A DNA stretch of 64,000 bases from Prochlorococcus sp. scB243_498I20 (GTDB lineage: Bacteria > Cyanobacteriota > Cyanobacteriia > PCC-6307 > Cyanobiaceae), in contig JFMR01000036.1 in the NCBI GenBank assembly GCA_000635015.1, positions 124,001 to 188,000 of the forward strand, in the 5' to 3' direction. The notes beneath the pieces were generated by a model. That model saw only the letters and a list, made by a program, of their open reading frames with translations. It had not been told where the DNA came from and made no database searches. Of this stretch, positions 40,112-49,676 are shown piece after piece. Both the position numbers and the translations under genes were made by a program. Every line of letters begins with the position of its first letter. Position 1 is the stretch's first letter.

Positions 40112-40322
40112 CGAAAGGTTCCTGATCGAGGAGATGGTTATAATTAGTGGTTAATTCAGGCCTATTGATTGCAAGTGCCCTAAGTAAGTGCCAGTCTTTT
40201 AAACCATCAAATGGAGTATTATAATCATCTTCCTCTAGCCTTTTAGCGAGCTCAAAGGTCATTTCTTCATCAAAAGAATTTACTAGTTCCTCACTTATTT
40301 TATTTTCAGAAATGAATTTCAT
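40101..40322 (-). CDS. DUF2555 protein
   Basis: 73-residue, very acidic cyanobacterial protein of unknown function, recognised by the SFDEEMTFELAKRLEEDDY segment and the following DWHLLRALAINRPEL. I start it at the ATG at 40322 (MKFISENKIS); an ATG 15 bases upstream (40337) would add MTLLN. It is the first gene of the coaBC transcript, divergent from the 66-residue gene with a 214-base gap. Confidence 0.82.
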   Translation of the reverse strand: MKFISENKISEELVNSFDEEMTFELAKRLEEDDYNTPFDGLKDWHLLRALAINRPELTTNYNHLLDQEPFDEN

Positions 40323-40536
40323 ATTGAGTAGTGTCAATATATTCTAATAATAATGCCTCAAGTAATTATTTAAAATTGATATAAGAATTAAGTACATATT
40401 TTCAAGGATATGATAATTTTCAATTTTCATAATCTTTTCAAATTAACAGATTATTTATCTTCATTCTCAGTCATAAATATGCAAATTCTCTTTTTCAAAA
40501 ATATTCTTTCTTAAAATATATTTAAAAATTTATATC

Positions 40537-40737
40537 ATGTCGCAAACCAAAAGAGAGCAAGTCATTAGTCACATACGCCATTTAAGGCAAGAGCTCAGAG
40601 AAATGCATTTAGGAATAAATGAAGATGACCTTTTCCCTGAGCCAGGCGAATTAAGAGGGTTAATGGCTCAGTTGGAAGCATTACTTGAATTAATAGAAGG
40701 AAATACTAAAATTCAATCAAACTCAGAAGCGGCTTAG
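40537..40737 (+). CDS. Small conserved cyanobacterial protein (66 residues)
   Basis: A helical, charged protein (REQVISHIRHLRQELREMHLG and then a PEPGELRGLMAQLEALLELIE helix; shown in pieces). I recall close homologues across picocyanobacteria, without function. It is followed 11 bases later by the Ycf20-like gene, so the two probably form an operon. Confidence 0.8.
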   Translation: MSQTKREQVISHIRHLRQELREMHLGINEDDLFPEPGELRGLMAQLEALLELIEGNTKIQSNSEAA

Positions 40738-40748
40738 TTTAATGCAAA

Positions 40749-41090
40749 ATGGTTGTTAAACCTCAAAAGACAAAATTTCAGCTAAAAATTGTGGAAAATA
40801 TTCAGACAATAAGTATTTGGGCTAATAATCCATGGCGGAGATATTCAATATCATTAATTACTCTTTTAATCGGATACTTTTTGGGAAGTTCTCTTGGTAT
40901 GGTAAGTGCCGTTGTGGAACTCATGGATCCTGTAGCCGCTTTTTTATCAGTAGTTTTTATTGAGTTTTTAATAGTTTTGAGAAGAAATTTTAGATTTGAA
41001 AGGCAAAAGAAATTTTTAGTACTTTTATTAGATTCTTTAAGATTAGGACTATTTTATGGTTTCTTTACAGAAAGTCTTAAGTTGCTATAA
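40749..41090 (+). CDS. ycf20: Ycf20-like (DUF565) membrane protein
   Basis: 113 residues with the DUF565/Ycf20 hallmarks: a NPWRRYSIS motif, then two or three membrane segments (about 34-53, 57-80 and 92-110). Ycf20 homologues in algae/plants are linked to non-photochemical quenching; in cyanobacteria the role is unclear. The gene ends 2 bases before the convergent pyrB. Confidence 0.78.
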   Translation: MVVKPQKTKFQLKIVENIQTISIWANNPWRRYSISLITLLIGYFLGSSLGMVSAVVELMDPVAAFLSVVFIEFLIVLRRNFRFERQKKFLVLLLDSLRLGLFYGFFTESLKLL

Positions 41091-41092
41091 AT

Positions 41093-42109
41093 TTACTTGT
41101 TGTTTTTCTGTAATAGATAAAGCAAAGCCATTCTTATAGGGATACCATTTGCAACTTGATTATTAATTAAGCAATTAGGATATTGATCTACCACTTTGCT
41201 GCTAATTTCAATATCTCTGTTAATGGGACCGGGATGTAGAATTGGAATCTCTTTTTTATTTAAAGATAATTTCTCTGGGGTTAAGCCATAATCCAAACTA
41301 TATGAATCAATGCTACTTAGTAAATTTTCCATCATTCTCTCTTTCTGGAGTCTTAAAACAATAATCGCATCTGCAATTTTTATTGATTCTTCCAATGATC
41401 TAGAAATTGTTATGGAACCTCTTGATTTAACAGGATCTTCTGTTTGATTTGGCGCGGGGGTTTTTAAAAAATTGATAAATTCATCAGGTATTAATGTCTT
41501 TGGACCACATAAGATTATATCGGCGCCGAATGCACTCAAAGCCCAGAGATTTGACCTGGCAACCCTTGAATGATTAACGTCGCCAATTATTAAAATCTTT
41601 TTGGAATTTAAAACCTCTGGATTCAGTGTTTTTTGGGAAAAGAATTTTATCAATGTATAGATGTCAAGCAATCCTTGGCTGGGGTGACTATGTAATCCAT
41701 CTCCTGCATTAAGAACCGAAGTCTTGGCATTTATTGCATCAAGTTTTTTTGCGATCTCAAAGGTTATGTAACTTGATGAATGTCTGATAACTAATGTATC
41801 TGCCCCCATAGCAGAATAAGTTATGGCTGTATCAATTATTGTTTCGCCTTTTGTTAAAGAGCTGGAGGATGGCGCAAACGTTTGGACATCAGCAGAAAGT
41901 CTTTTTGCTGCAAGCTCAAAACTATTTTTTGTTCTTGTACTAGCTTCAAAAAATAAAGACGTTACCAAAGTCCCTTGTAAGGCCGGTATCTTTTTTGTTC
42001 CTGCATTCTTTAGTGCATCAAATCTATTAGCTAATTCAAATACTGACTCATAATCTTTAATTGAAAAATTAGCGAGTGTGTGGATATGTTTATGAGGCCA
42101 AATTTGCAT
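41093..42109 (-). CDS. pyrB: Aspartate carbamoyltransferase, catalytic subunit
   Basis: Commits carbamoyl phosphate and aspartate to pyrimidines. 338 residues with the carbamoyl-phosphate site [14 protein letters not shown] (about 53-66), the [11 protein letters not shown] motif and the C-terminal [13 protein letters not shown]. No regulatory pyrI is adjacent. Followed 21 bases later by mpg on the same strand. Confidence 0.96.
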   Translation of the reverse strand: MQIWPHKHIHTLANFSIKDYESVFELANRFDALKNAGTKKIPALQGTLVTSLFFEASTRTKNSFELAAKRLSADVQTFAPSSSSLTKGETIIDTAITYSAMGADTLVIRHSSSYITFEIAKKLDAINAKTSVLNAGDGLHSHPSQGLLDIYTLIKFFSQKTLNPEVLNSKKILIIGDVNHSRVARSNLWALSAFGADIILCGPKTLIPDEFINFLKTPAPNQTEDPVKSRGSITISRSLEESIKIADAIIVLRLQKERMMENLLSSIDSYSLDYGLTPEKLSLNKKEIPILHPGPINRDIEISSKVVDQYPNCLINNQVANGIPIRMALLYLLQKNNK

Positions 42110-42130
42110 TACGCTTAAAAAGATAAATGA

Positions 42131-42715
42131 TTATTGAAATTTAGGTGTTCTGTCACCTTTTAATCTTTTACTTACACTCCTACTATTTTTGAGATACCAA
42201 CGCCATTTTATATTTTTTGCCTTTGATATGCCAATTCTCGTAGTTTGAATAAGATCTTTTTCTTCTAGAATGGAGTCTCGTGGAGAAATCCATAAAGATT
42301 TGTTATTAAGAACTTCAAGTGAGTTAAATGAAATGTCTATACTGAATGTTTTTGTTACTAGGCCAGGTCCAGAAGCTAATCTTTCATTGTTATTAGAGAT
42401 AAAAACTGATCTTATCAAAACACCACTTGCAAAATTTTCTTTATCAGTAACTATGTTTAAACAATGATGAATGCCATAAGATCTGTAAATATAAAATGTG
42501 CCAGGTTTGCCAAATAATGATTTGTTTGATTCAGTCATTTTGCGGTAGCCATGACAGGCCTCTTCTTCCTGTGAATAAGCTTCAGTTTCAACAATGACCC
42601 CTTTAACTTGATCTATCTCATTATTTTTTTTTATGAGGTAACAGCCTATTAAATCAGGAGCAACAAGTTTAGAGTGCCGATAAAAAAAATTTTTTGGAAA
42701 GAATTCTTCTTCTAT
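42131..42715 (-). CDS. mpg: 3-methyladenine DNA glycosylase (AAG/MPG family); non-canonical or broken start
   Basis: Removes alkylated purines from DNA. From the ATG at 42538 only 135 residues would be made, starting after the catalytic centre. Upstream, the frame stays open to a TGA at 42719-42721 and encodes clearly homologous N-terminal sequence: EEEFFPKNFFYRHSKLVAP, then VETEAY with the catalytic Glu, then ACHGYRK. No ATG, GTG or TTG occurs in that stretch; the first candidate is ATA at 42715, giving 194 residues, the normal family size. An ATG at 42739 precedes the TGA in frame, so a nonsense mutation, sequencing error or readthrough is also possible. The extended model is given here. 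Confidence 0.7.
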   Translation of the reverse strand: MEEEFFPKNFFYRHSKLVAPDLIGCYLIKKNNEIDQVKGVIVETEAYSQEEEACHGYRKMTESNKSLFGKPGTFYIYRSYGIHHCLNIVTDKENFASGVLIRSVFISNNNERLASGPGLVTKTFSIDISFNSLEVLNNKSLWISPRDSILEEKDLIQTTRIGISKAKNIKWRWYLKNSRSVSKRLKGDRTPKFQ

Positions 42716-42886
42716 TTTTCAATATCTATCTAATAACATATTTAGCTGAGAAAAATAATTAAGGCCATTAATTGATATTGATTTTCAAAAAGATTTGATT
42801 ATTTTTTTAAATTATTTGAAATTCAAAGGATATGTAAATAAGTTCTTCTCAATAAACTATTATTTAATAAGAAAGATATTAAATGT

Positions 42887-43180
42887 ATGACAAAAATAAC
42901 TAAAGAGGAAGTAAAAAAAGTTGCTCATTTAGCGAGATTAGAACTTAACGAGAATGAAATTAATAATCATGCACAACAATTAGAAAAGATATTGGATTAT
43001 ATAAGACAACTTGAAAAAATTGATACAGATGATGTCCCCTGTACAACGAGAGCTATAGAGGTTGTAAATGTATTTAGAAAAGACGAGAAGAAAAATTCTG
43101 ATTGCAATGAAGAACTTTTAGAATTGGGTCCATCGAGAGAAGATAAATATTTTAAAGTACCAAAAATTATTAATGAATGA
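42887..43180 (+). CDS. gatC: Aspartyl/glutamyl-tRNA amidotransferase subunit C
   Basis: Small chaperone-like subunit of GatCAB, which amidates Glu-tRNA(Gln) (and Asp-tRNA(Asn)). 97 residues with the GatC core VKKVAHLARLELNENEIN and the C-terminal segment that wraps GatA. Convergent with crtR, 5 bases apart. gatA and gatB are not in this window. Confidence 0.93.
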   Translation: MTKITKEEVKKVAHLARLELNENEINNHAQQLEKILDYIRQLEKIDTDDVPCTTRAIEVVNVFRKDEKKNSDCNEELLELGPSREDKYFKVPKIINE

Positions 43181-43185
43181 GTAAG

Positions 43186-44217
43186 TTAGTTGCTTCCAAT
43201 AAATGTTTTGTTGACTACCTTTAATAAAAATTTTTTTATCTTAGAGCCTGGATATAAATTTATGATTTTCCTTATTTTCCCCCTCTTTTTGCTGTGACTC
43301 CTTACTCCTATTAATAAATCATAAATAAAGTTAAAAATGTCTTCTTTACTTTCAAATATCCCAACCCTTTGGGGGGACCCTTTTTTATCCAATAAAGGCT
43401 TAGTTTTTTCATAAGCTATTTTGTATTCAAACCAAGGGATCGAAGGCCATAAATGATGAATGAGATGGTAATTTTGTCCCATTATTAATAAATTCATAAA
43501 TTTGCTTGGATAAACTCGAGAATTTATCCATTTATTTCTTGATCGAAATGGTCTATGGGGTAAATAATCAAAAAATATTCCTAAAGTGACCCCTACCATT
43601 AATGCTGGGCCGAACCATAAATTATAAATTAAATTCATAAAGTCAAATTTCAAACCTGCCAAGATAATTGTCAGGAATATGGATCTTTCAATTCCCCATT
43701 GTAGTAATTCATATCTTCGCCAGAGTTTTCTTTGAAAGAAAAATATCTCATGATAAAAAAATCTTGGAGCAATTAGCCAAATTGGACCAAAAGTACTGAC
43801 AATATGATCTGGATCATTTTTGGGGTGATTTACGTGAATATGATGTTGTAAATGAACTCTCGTAAAAACTGGGAAGCTAAACCCTAATAGAATAGCTGAG
43901 CCATGGCCCATTGCTTGATTTATCCAGGGAACTGGATGAGCAGCTTTATGACAGGCATCATGAATAACAGTACCTTCTATATGTAAAGCTAAAAAAGCAG
44001 TGGCTACAAGTAAAGGTAAAGGCCATACACCTCTATACCATTGCCATATGCTAAGAAACGCAAGAAAATAACCGCCAAAAAATAAACCTAATGTTGGATT
44101 CCAAAAACTTGGCGGATCTACGTAATTTTTAATCTCTTTTTGCCAATTAAATGTTTTTGAAGAATTAGTATTTTTCGTTGTATTTTTACTGGTTAAGTTT
44201 GAAATCGTTTCTTTTAT
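43186..44217 (-). CDS. crtR: Beta-carotene hydroxylase CrtR; no canonical start codon
   Basis: Membrane di-iron hydroxylase that makes zeaxanthin from beta-carotene. The ATG at 43911 would give 241 residues and omit the first histidine box. The frame is open further upstream to a TAA at 44221-44223 and encodes typical CrtR sequence: a membrane segment (FFGGYFLAFLSIWQWY), then EGTVIHDACHKAAH with the first box, before the MGHGSAILLGF region. Later boxes are HLQHHIHVNH and YHLIHHLWP. No ATG, GTG or TTG occurs in that 103-codon stretch; ATA at 44217 (343 residues) and ATT at 44205 are candidates. An ancestral ATG in this strain may have changed to AGA at 44218-44220. Confidence 0.8.
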   Translation of the reverse strand: MKETISNLTSKNTTKNTNSSKTFNWQKEIKNYVDPPSFWNPTLGLFFGGYFLAFLSIWQWYRGVWPLPLLVATAFLALHIEGTVIHDACHKAAHPVPWINQAMGHGSAILLGFSFPVFTRVHLQHHIHVNHPKNDPDHIVSTFGPIWLIAPRFFYHEIFFFQRKLWRRYELLQWGIERSIFLTIILAGLKFDFMNLIYNLWFGPALMVGVTLGIFFDYLPHRPFRSRNKWINSRVYPSKFMNLLIMGQNYHLIHHLWPSIPWFEYKIAYEKTKPLLDKKGSPQRVGIFESKEDIFNFIYDLLIGVRSHSKKRGKIRKIINLYPGSKIKKFLLKVVNKTFIGSN

Positions 44218-44372
44218 TCTTTAAATAATATAACTAATATTTTAAGATGATTGCATGCTAAACATAAAAAATTTCTTTTAGAAGATTATTAATTCAATTT
44301 AATGTGTCAAATTAATCATCTTAAGAAAAAAAATTTTTAAAATAAACCTCTTTCAATTATTATTTTATTTGA

Positions 44373-44454
44373 GCGGTCGTGGCGGAATTGGTAGACGCGC
44401 GAGTTTTAGGTACTCGTATCTTCGGGTGTGGGAGTTCAAGTCTCCCCGACCGCA
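44373..44454 (+). tRNA. trnL: tRNA-Leu (anticodon UAG)
   Basis: 82 bases that fold as a class II tRNA. The acceptor GCGGTCG pairs with CGACCGC. The anticodon arm GAGT-TTTAGGT-ACTC has UAG at the centre, reading CUN codons. A long variable arm (CGTATCTTCGGGTG) and the GTTCAAGTC T-arm follow. The flanking bases, 44218-44372 and 44455-44525, hold nothing else that I can recognise. Confidence 0.97.
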
Positions 44455-44525
44455 CTTGAGGAATTTCTGATAGATAGTTTGTTTCTTGATATCAACTCTT
44501 ATAATTTAATTAAGCGGCTAATTTA

Positions 44526-44975
44526 ATGGATAGTATAATATTTTATTTGGGAACTTTTTATATTTTGGTTGGTACCATTTTTCTAACTGTACCGATAATT
44601 TATCTTGAGCTAGGTAAACCAAAAGACTTAATAAAAGCTTTTTTAAATTTATTAATAGGTTTGATATTAATAATTAAACATAAAACACTAGATGAATCAT
44701 TTTTTGTAATTTTACTTTTTTTAACAGTATTAGTTGTTTTTTATCTAGTAGAGCTTTTTTTATCTAGATGGTACCAATTGACAGATAACGAAAAGAAAAA
44801 ATTAATTACCTTTTTGGAGTTTAAAAATAACTTTTTGAAAATATTAGAATCTATAAATCTGGTATTTTCTGATTTCACTAAACCTTCAAATTTTTTTAAT
44901 TTTGGTAGCAATAACAAAAATACAACCCAAAAAAAGTGGGTAAGAAATGATAAAAATGATAATATAAAAGTCTGA
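44526..44975 (+). CDS. Ycf66-like small membrane protein
   Basis: 149 residues: three hydrophobic segments (about 5-25, 38-49 and 59-78) followed by a charged, disordered C-terminal half. Size, topology and its place beside ileS resemble the Ycf66 N-terminal family of cyanobacteria and plastids, but sequence identity to my memory of the family is only moderate. Function unknown. It could equally be a lineage-specific membrane protein. 71 bases after the tRNA-Leu gene. Confidence 0.6.
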   Translation: MDSIIFYLGTFYILVGTIFLTVPIIYLELGKPKDLIKAFLNLLIGLILIIKHKTLDESFFVILLFLTVLVVFYLVELFLSRWYQLTDNEKKKLITFLEFKNNFLKILESINLVFSDFTKPSNFFNFGSNNKNTTQKKWVRNDKNDNIKV

Positions 44976-45095
44976 AATAAAAAAATTGGTTATTTGAAAC
45001 ATCCCAAAAAAACTACAGGTCAATTAAGAAAGAATATAATGAATTAGATTTATTTAAATAATTCTTTTGATCACCAATATTTCTTATATCGTCGA

Positions 45096-48002
45096 ATGAA
45101 ATCTCAAAATAGCAAAGAGCAAAAATCAGACTTTTCTTATAAAGAAACTTTAAATTTATTAAAAACCGACTTCTCAATGCGCGCCAATTCAGTTGTAAGA
45201 GAACCTGAGATACAGAATTTTTGGGCTAATAATGATATTGATTTTCAATTAGGTTCAAACAATTCAGGCGAAATATTTACATTACATGATGGCCCTCCTT
45301 ATGCGAATGGAGCTCTTCATATGGGTCATGCCCTTAATAAAGTTTTAAAAGACATAATTAATAAATACAAAACCTTAAGAGGATTTAGGGTTCATTTCGT
45401 ACCTGGTTGGGACTGTCATGGATTACCTATTGAATTAAAAGTTCTTCAGAATTTAAAATCTGATGAAAGAAAGAATCTTGACACTTTAAATTTAAGAAAA
45501 AAAGCAACAGATTATGCCCATATCCAAATTAACAATCAAAAGGAGGGTTTCAAAAGGTGGGGCATATGGGGAGATTGGGATAACCCTTACTTAACTCTTA
45601 AGAAAAGTTATGAATCTGCTCAGATTGGAGTATTTGGGAAAATGTTTTTAAATGGATATATATATCGAGGTCTTAAACCTGTGCATTGGAGTCCAAGTTC
45701 GAGGACTGCACTTGCCGAAGCAGAATTAGAATATCCGGATGAACATTTTTCAAAAAGTATTTATGTTTCATTAAAAATTAATAACATATCTGAGCAAATT
45801 CTATTAAATTTCAACCAAGAAAATCCTAATATCAAAAAAGATTTTTTTCAAAATAATTCTTTCATAACTATTTGGACCACTACTCCTTGGACCATACCTG
45901 CAAATGAAGCAGTTGCAGTAAATCCAAAAATAAAGTACGTTTTTGCTATCGATGAAGAGAAAAGAATTTACCTTTTTGCAAAGGATTTATCTTCTGAAAT
46001 AAGTAAGAAATTTAATAAAGATTTCAAGGTGCTTCTTGAGGTTAGAGGTTCTGAATTGGAAAATATTGAATATCAACATCCTACTAAGGATAAAAATTGC
46101 AGAATCTTGATTGGGGGGGATTACATCACGACAGAATCAGGTACTGGAATTGTTCATACTGCACCGGGTCATGGGATTGATGACTTTAATGTGGGGCAAA
46201 AATATGATTTACCTATTACATGTGTTGTTGATGAAAAAGGGAACTTAAATGAATCTTCTGGACAATTTCAAGGATCCAATGTCCTGAAAGATGCCAATGA
46301 TTTAATTATTGAATATTTAAAAGGAAATAATTTGCTTCTATTACAAGAAAATTATAAACATAGATATCCGTATGATTGGAGAACCAAAAAACCAACTATT
46401 TTTAGGGCAACAGAACAATGGTTTGCCTCTGTAAATGGCTTTAGATCATCTGCATTAAAGGCAATCGAAGATGTTGAATGGATGCCAGAGACTGGAAAGA
46501 AAAGAATTTATTCTATGGTTGTTGGGAGAGGAGATTGGTGTATTTCTAGACAGAGGTCATGGGGTGTACCTATTCCAGTTTTTTATAAAAAAAATGGTAA
46601 TGATATCCTACTTAACAAAGAGATAATTAATCATATTCAAAAACTTTTTTGTGAACATGGAGCAGATATTTGGTGGGATTGGGATGTTAAGAATCTTTTG
46701 CCTGAAAGTTATGCAAAAGAATCGGATCAATGGAACAAAGGGTCAGATACAATGGATGTTTGGTTCGATTCTGGATCTAGCTGGGCCGCAGTATGTGAAC
46801 TGAGAAGTGAATTAAAGTATCCAGCAGATCTTTATTTAGAGGGCTCAGATCAACATCGAGGTTGGTTTCAGTCTTCTTTGCTGACATCTGTTGCAGTCAA
46901 TAATAAACCTCCCTATAAGAAAGTTTTAACTCATGGTTTTGCACTTGATGAAAATGGAAGAAAAATGAGTAAATCTTTAGGAAATGTTGTTGACCCAAAT
47001 ATAATTATTAATGGAGGTAATAATAAAAAAACTGATCCTGCTTATGGTGCTGATGTTTTAAGGCTATGGGTAAGCTCTGTAGATTATTCAGTTGATGTTC
47101 CAATTGGTTCAAATATACTCAAGCAACTTTCAGACGTTTACAGAAAAGTTCGTAATACTGCAAGATATCTTCTAGGTAATATTCATGATTATGATCCTAA
47201 TGTTGATAGTTTTGAAATTGATCAATTGCCTCTCCTAGATCAATGGATGTTAGGCAGACTAGTTGAGGTTACAGATGAAATATCAAATGCTTATGAAAAT
47301 TATGAATTTTCAAAATTTTTCCAAATCTTGCAAAGTTTTTGCGTTGTAGATCTATCAAATTTTTATTTGGATATTGCGAAGGATAGGTTGTATGTAAGTT
47401 CTAAATCACAATTTAGGAGAAGATCATGTCAGTTCGTTATGTCAAAAGTTGTTGAAAATTTAGCTGTACTTATTTCTCCAGTGCTTTGTCATATGGCTGA
47501 AGATATTTGGCAAAATATACCATATTCAACTAAAGAGAAATCAGTCTTTGAAAGAGGATGGCCATTATTTTCGCAGTCATGGAAAAATCAAATACTTAAT
47601 GAACATATTGTAAATTTAAGAAATTTGAGAGTTGAAATTAACAAGGCTATAGAAGGATGTAGAAACAAACAAATAATTGGAGCAGCTTTGGAAACTGAAG
47701 TTAATTATTTACCTGAAGATAAAGTTTTAAAAGATTCACTTACTTGGCTAAAAGAATTTGGCAATCAAGATGTAGATTTATTTAGGGATTGGCTTATAGT
47801 ATCAAACTTCCAAGTGGTATCTGATTTAGTTGAAAATTCTCTGATTACTGATGACAATGCACTTGGCAAGATACAAATATTAAAAGCTCAAGGTCAAAAA
47901 TGTGATAGATGTTGGCATTATCAAAAAGAAACTTTTGTTGGAATACAAAATACAAAATTATGCAAAAGATGTTCAAATATTATTAATTTTGAATTTATTT
48001 AA
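45096..48002 (+). CDS. ileS: Isoleucyl-tRNA synthetase
   Basis: Charges tRNA(Ile); class Ia synthetase with an editing domain. 968 residues. HIGH-type motif HMGH at 75-78, CP1 editing insertion after it, KMSKS at 623-627, and a C-terminal zinc finger ([12 protein letters not shown] and CKRC) in the bacterial form. The 3' end overlaps the convergent small gene by 4 bases. Confidence 0.97.
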   Translation: MKSQNSKEQKSDFSYKETLNLLKTDFSMRANSVVREPEIQNFWANNDIDFQLGSNNSGEIFTLHDGPPYANGALHMGHALNKVLKDIINKYKTLRGFRVHFVPGWDCHGLPIELKVLQNLKSDERKNLDTLNLRKKATDYAHIQINNQKEGFKRWGIWGDWDNPYLTLKKSYESAQIGVFGKMFLNGYIYRGLKPVHWSPSSRTALAEAELEYPDEHFSKSIYVSLKINNISEQILLNFNQENPNIKKDFFQNNSFITIWTTTPWTIPANEAVAVNPKIKYVFAIDEEKRIYLFAKDLSSEISKKFNKDFKVLLEVRGSELENIEYQHPTKDKNCRILIGGDYITTESGTGIVHTAPGHGIDDFNVGQKYDLPITCVVDEKGNLNESSGQFQGSNVLKDANDLIIEYLKGNNLLLLQENYKHRYPYDWRTKKPTIFRATEQWFASVNGFRSSALKAIEDVEWMPETGKKRIYSMVVGRGDWCISRQRSWGVPIPVFYKKNGNDILLNKEIINHIQKLFCEHGADIWWDWDVKNLLPESYAKESDQWNKGSDTMDVWFDSGSSWAAVCELRSELKYPADLYLEGSDQHRGWFQSSLLTSVAVNNKPPYKKVLTHGFALDENGRKMSKSLGNVVDPNIIINGGNNKKTDPAYGADVLRLWVSSVDYSVDVPIGSNILKQLSDVYRKVRNTARYLLGNIHDYDPNVDSFEIDQLPLLDQWMLGRLVEVTDEISNAYENYEFSKFFQILQSFCVVDLSNFYLDIAKDRLYVSSKSQFRRRSCQFVMSKVVENLAVLISPVLCHMAEDIWQNIPYSTKEKSVFERGWPLFSQSWKNQILNEHIVNLRNLRVEINKAIEGCRNKQIIGAALETEVNYLPEDKVLKDSLTWLKEFGNQDVDLFRDWLIVSNFQVVSDLVENSLITDDNALGKIQILKAQGQKCDRCWHYQKETFVGIQNTKLCKRCSNIINFEFI

Positions 48003-48334
48003 ATCCAGTTTTTTTGATTCAAAAAGAAAACTGAGTTTTCATTTTCTCTTATAAAATTTTCTCCGGTCTCTGTTAACGGTGCTTTATAAAGTTTAAAATT
48101 CTTAATTATATAATTAAGTGCTATTACTTTTTTTTCTGAATCTATTTCAATTGGATGAGTTGTTGAGCTGCTGAAACCTCTGAAAATAATTATTTCTAAT
48201 TGTTCTTTTTGATTTTCTTTTTGAATGAAACCCTCTAGTTTCAGTATCCTATCAGGCATCTCGGAACTGATTTTTTCAAGACTATTTATTAGATCAATTT
48301 TTGCCATTGTCTGAGAAGTAAGAGTTTCTTCCAT
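47999..48334 (-). CDS. Conserved cyanobacterial protein (111 residues), possible DUF7734
   Basis: A single small alpha/beta domain with strands in [20 protein letters not shown], and no membrane segment. Probably a protein conserved in cyanobacteria and plastids; I think it belongs to a DUF family (perhaps DUF7734), but I am not sure. The ATG at 48334 overlaps the DUF3177 gene by 41 bases; a later ATG at 48307 ([12 protein letters not shown]) would cut the overlap to 14. Likely translationally coupled with the upstream gene. Confidence 0.65.
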   Translation of the reverse strand: MEETLTSQTMAKIDLINSLEKISSEMPDRILKLEGFIQKENQKEQLEIIIFRGFSSSTTHPIEIDSEKKVIALNYIIKNFKLYKAPLTETGENFIRENENSVFFLNQKNWI

Positions 48335-48917
48335 TTTTAGGTAATTTGATTATTGACCATTGAATGAGGCCTAAAATATAGATTAATAATGAAAATAATC
48401 CCAAGAATTTTGCTATCGGCTGAGTAAAGTTAGCTCCAAAGAAAAAATTAAATAAATTTTTTAAAATAAGATATAAATTTGAAGAAGGCTGAAGCCATAT
48501 TGCACACGCATCCGAATTAATAAAAGAAAAGCAGTTAAAGTTTTGTAAACTCTGAATAAAGAAATTAAGAGATATAAAAGTTATCGTCCATCTCCAAATT
48601 TTTGTCGTTGTGGTGAGAGAGTAAGAAAAATCATATTCTCTTAACTCATCATTAATATCGTTCCAAAACCAAACTGAAACTGTCATTAGTAATGTTGAAA
48701 TATTTGTTATCACAAGAGCATAATTATATTTACCTATTAAAAGAAGAAGGCTTATAAAAAATAAAAGGGATATTTTCCAATAAATTGAAAGAAGTTTATT
48801 CACTGCTTTATTTCTTTTTTTAATTGACCACAAGGATAGAGTAAAGGGAATGCCAATAAGGAAAATTATTGAAAGTTGAAAGGATAGCCAAATAGAAAGT
48901 TGATTAAAAACGTTCAA
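48294..48917 (-). CDS. DUF3177-like membrane protein
   Basis: 207-residue polytopic membrane protein with about five hydrophobic segments. It resembles DUF3177 of cyanobacteria (LLSIYWKISLLFFISLLLLIG, then VWFWNDINDELREYD and a conserved KIWRWT segment; shown in pieces). Function unknown. The start is TTG (48915-48917); no ATG fits. Followed by the 111-residue gene. Confidence 0.7.
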   Translation of the reverse strand: MNVFNQLSIWLSFQLSIIFLIGIPFTLSLWSIKKRNKAVNKLLSIYWKISLLFFISLLLLIGKYNYALVITNISTLLMTVSVWFWNDINDELREYDFSYSLTTTTKIWRWTITFISLNFFIQSLQNFNCFSFINSDACAIWLQPSSNLYLILKNLFNFFFGANFTQPIAKFLGLFSLLIYILGLIQWSIIKLPKNGRNSYFSDNGKN

Positions 48918-49039
48918 AACTTTTTCTTTTTAAATACATAATAATTAAACATCAAAGTGTTACTTTTGAACTTACTATTGTCATAGTTATGAATATTATG
49001 CATCCTTATATTATTGCCTAAAAATATATTAATAATTGT

Positions 49040-49669
49040 ATGAGACAGCATGTTAATCCGCTTAGTAGTAATTTTGATCAGATTGAGAGAATTCCTTCTT
49101 TGAGCGACATGTTTGGAAATTCTAAATTGAATCTTCATTTGGATATAGGTTGTGCTGCTGGTGAGTTTCTATTTGATTTAGCTTTAGTTAATACCAGTTG
49201 GAATTATTTGGGAATTGAAATTCGTGAGAAGTTAGTCAAAAATGCTAAATTAAAAGTGATCGAAAAAGAAATCAAAAATTTATATTTTTTATTTGGTAAT
49301 GCTAATAATATTTTGAATGATGTCCAAAGTAAATTTATTATCAAAAATCTAAAAAGCATTTCTTTTAATTTTCCTGATCCATGGTTTAAAAAGAGACATT
49401 TTAAAAGGCGTGTAATTCAGACAGAATTTATTAATATTCTCTCAAATTCATTACAAAAAGGGACCCTAATTTTTATAAAAACAGATGTAAAGGATCTATT
49501 CGATTACATGGATAGCACTATATCAAGTAATTTTTATTTTAAAAAAATAGATAAAAAAGATTTTAATTATTCCGAAAGTTTTAATCCAAGTAAAGTTAAA
49601 ACTAATCGTGAAAAGTATGTGATTGTTAACCAACTTGAAATTTTTGAAAGGATTTATATAAAAGATTGA
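49040..49669 (+). CDS. trmB: tRNA (guanine-N7-)-methyltransferase
   Basis: Makes m7G46 in tRNA variable loops. 209 residues of a SAM-dependent Rossmann methyltransferase: the SAM loop [15 protein letters not shown] (about 37-51), GIEIREKLV and the TrmB-specific [18 protein letters not shown]. Divergent from the DUF3177-like gene (122-base gap); it ends 7 bases before the convergent glmM. Confidence 0.95.
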   Translation: MRQHVNPLSSNFDQIERIPSLSDMFGNSKLNLHLDIGCAAGEFLFDLALVNTSWNYLGIEIREKLVKNAKLKVIEKEIKNLYFLFGNANNILNDVQSKFIIKNLKSISFNFPDPWFKKRHFKRRVIQTEFINILSNSLQKGTLIFIKTDVKDLFDYMDSTISSNFYFKKIDKKDFNYSESFNPSKVKTNREKYVIVNQLEIFERIYIKD

Positions 49670-49676
49670 TTAATTG

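Noticed and set aside
42719..42721. Reading the in-frame TGA near the start of mpg as selenocysteine or Trp recoding
   Set aside because: No SECIS-like structure seen and no reason for recoding in a cyanobacterium; a non-ATG start or sequence error is simpler.
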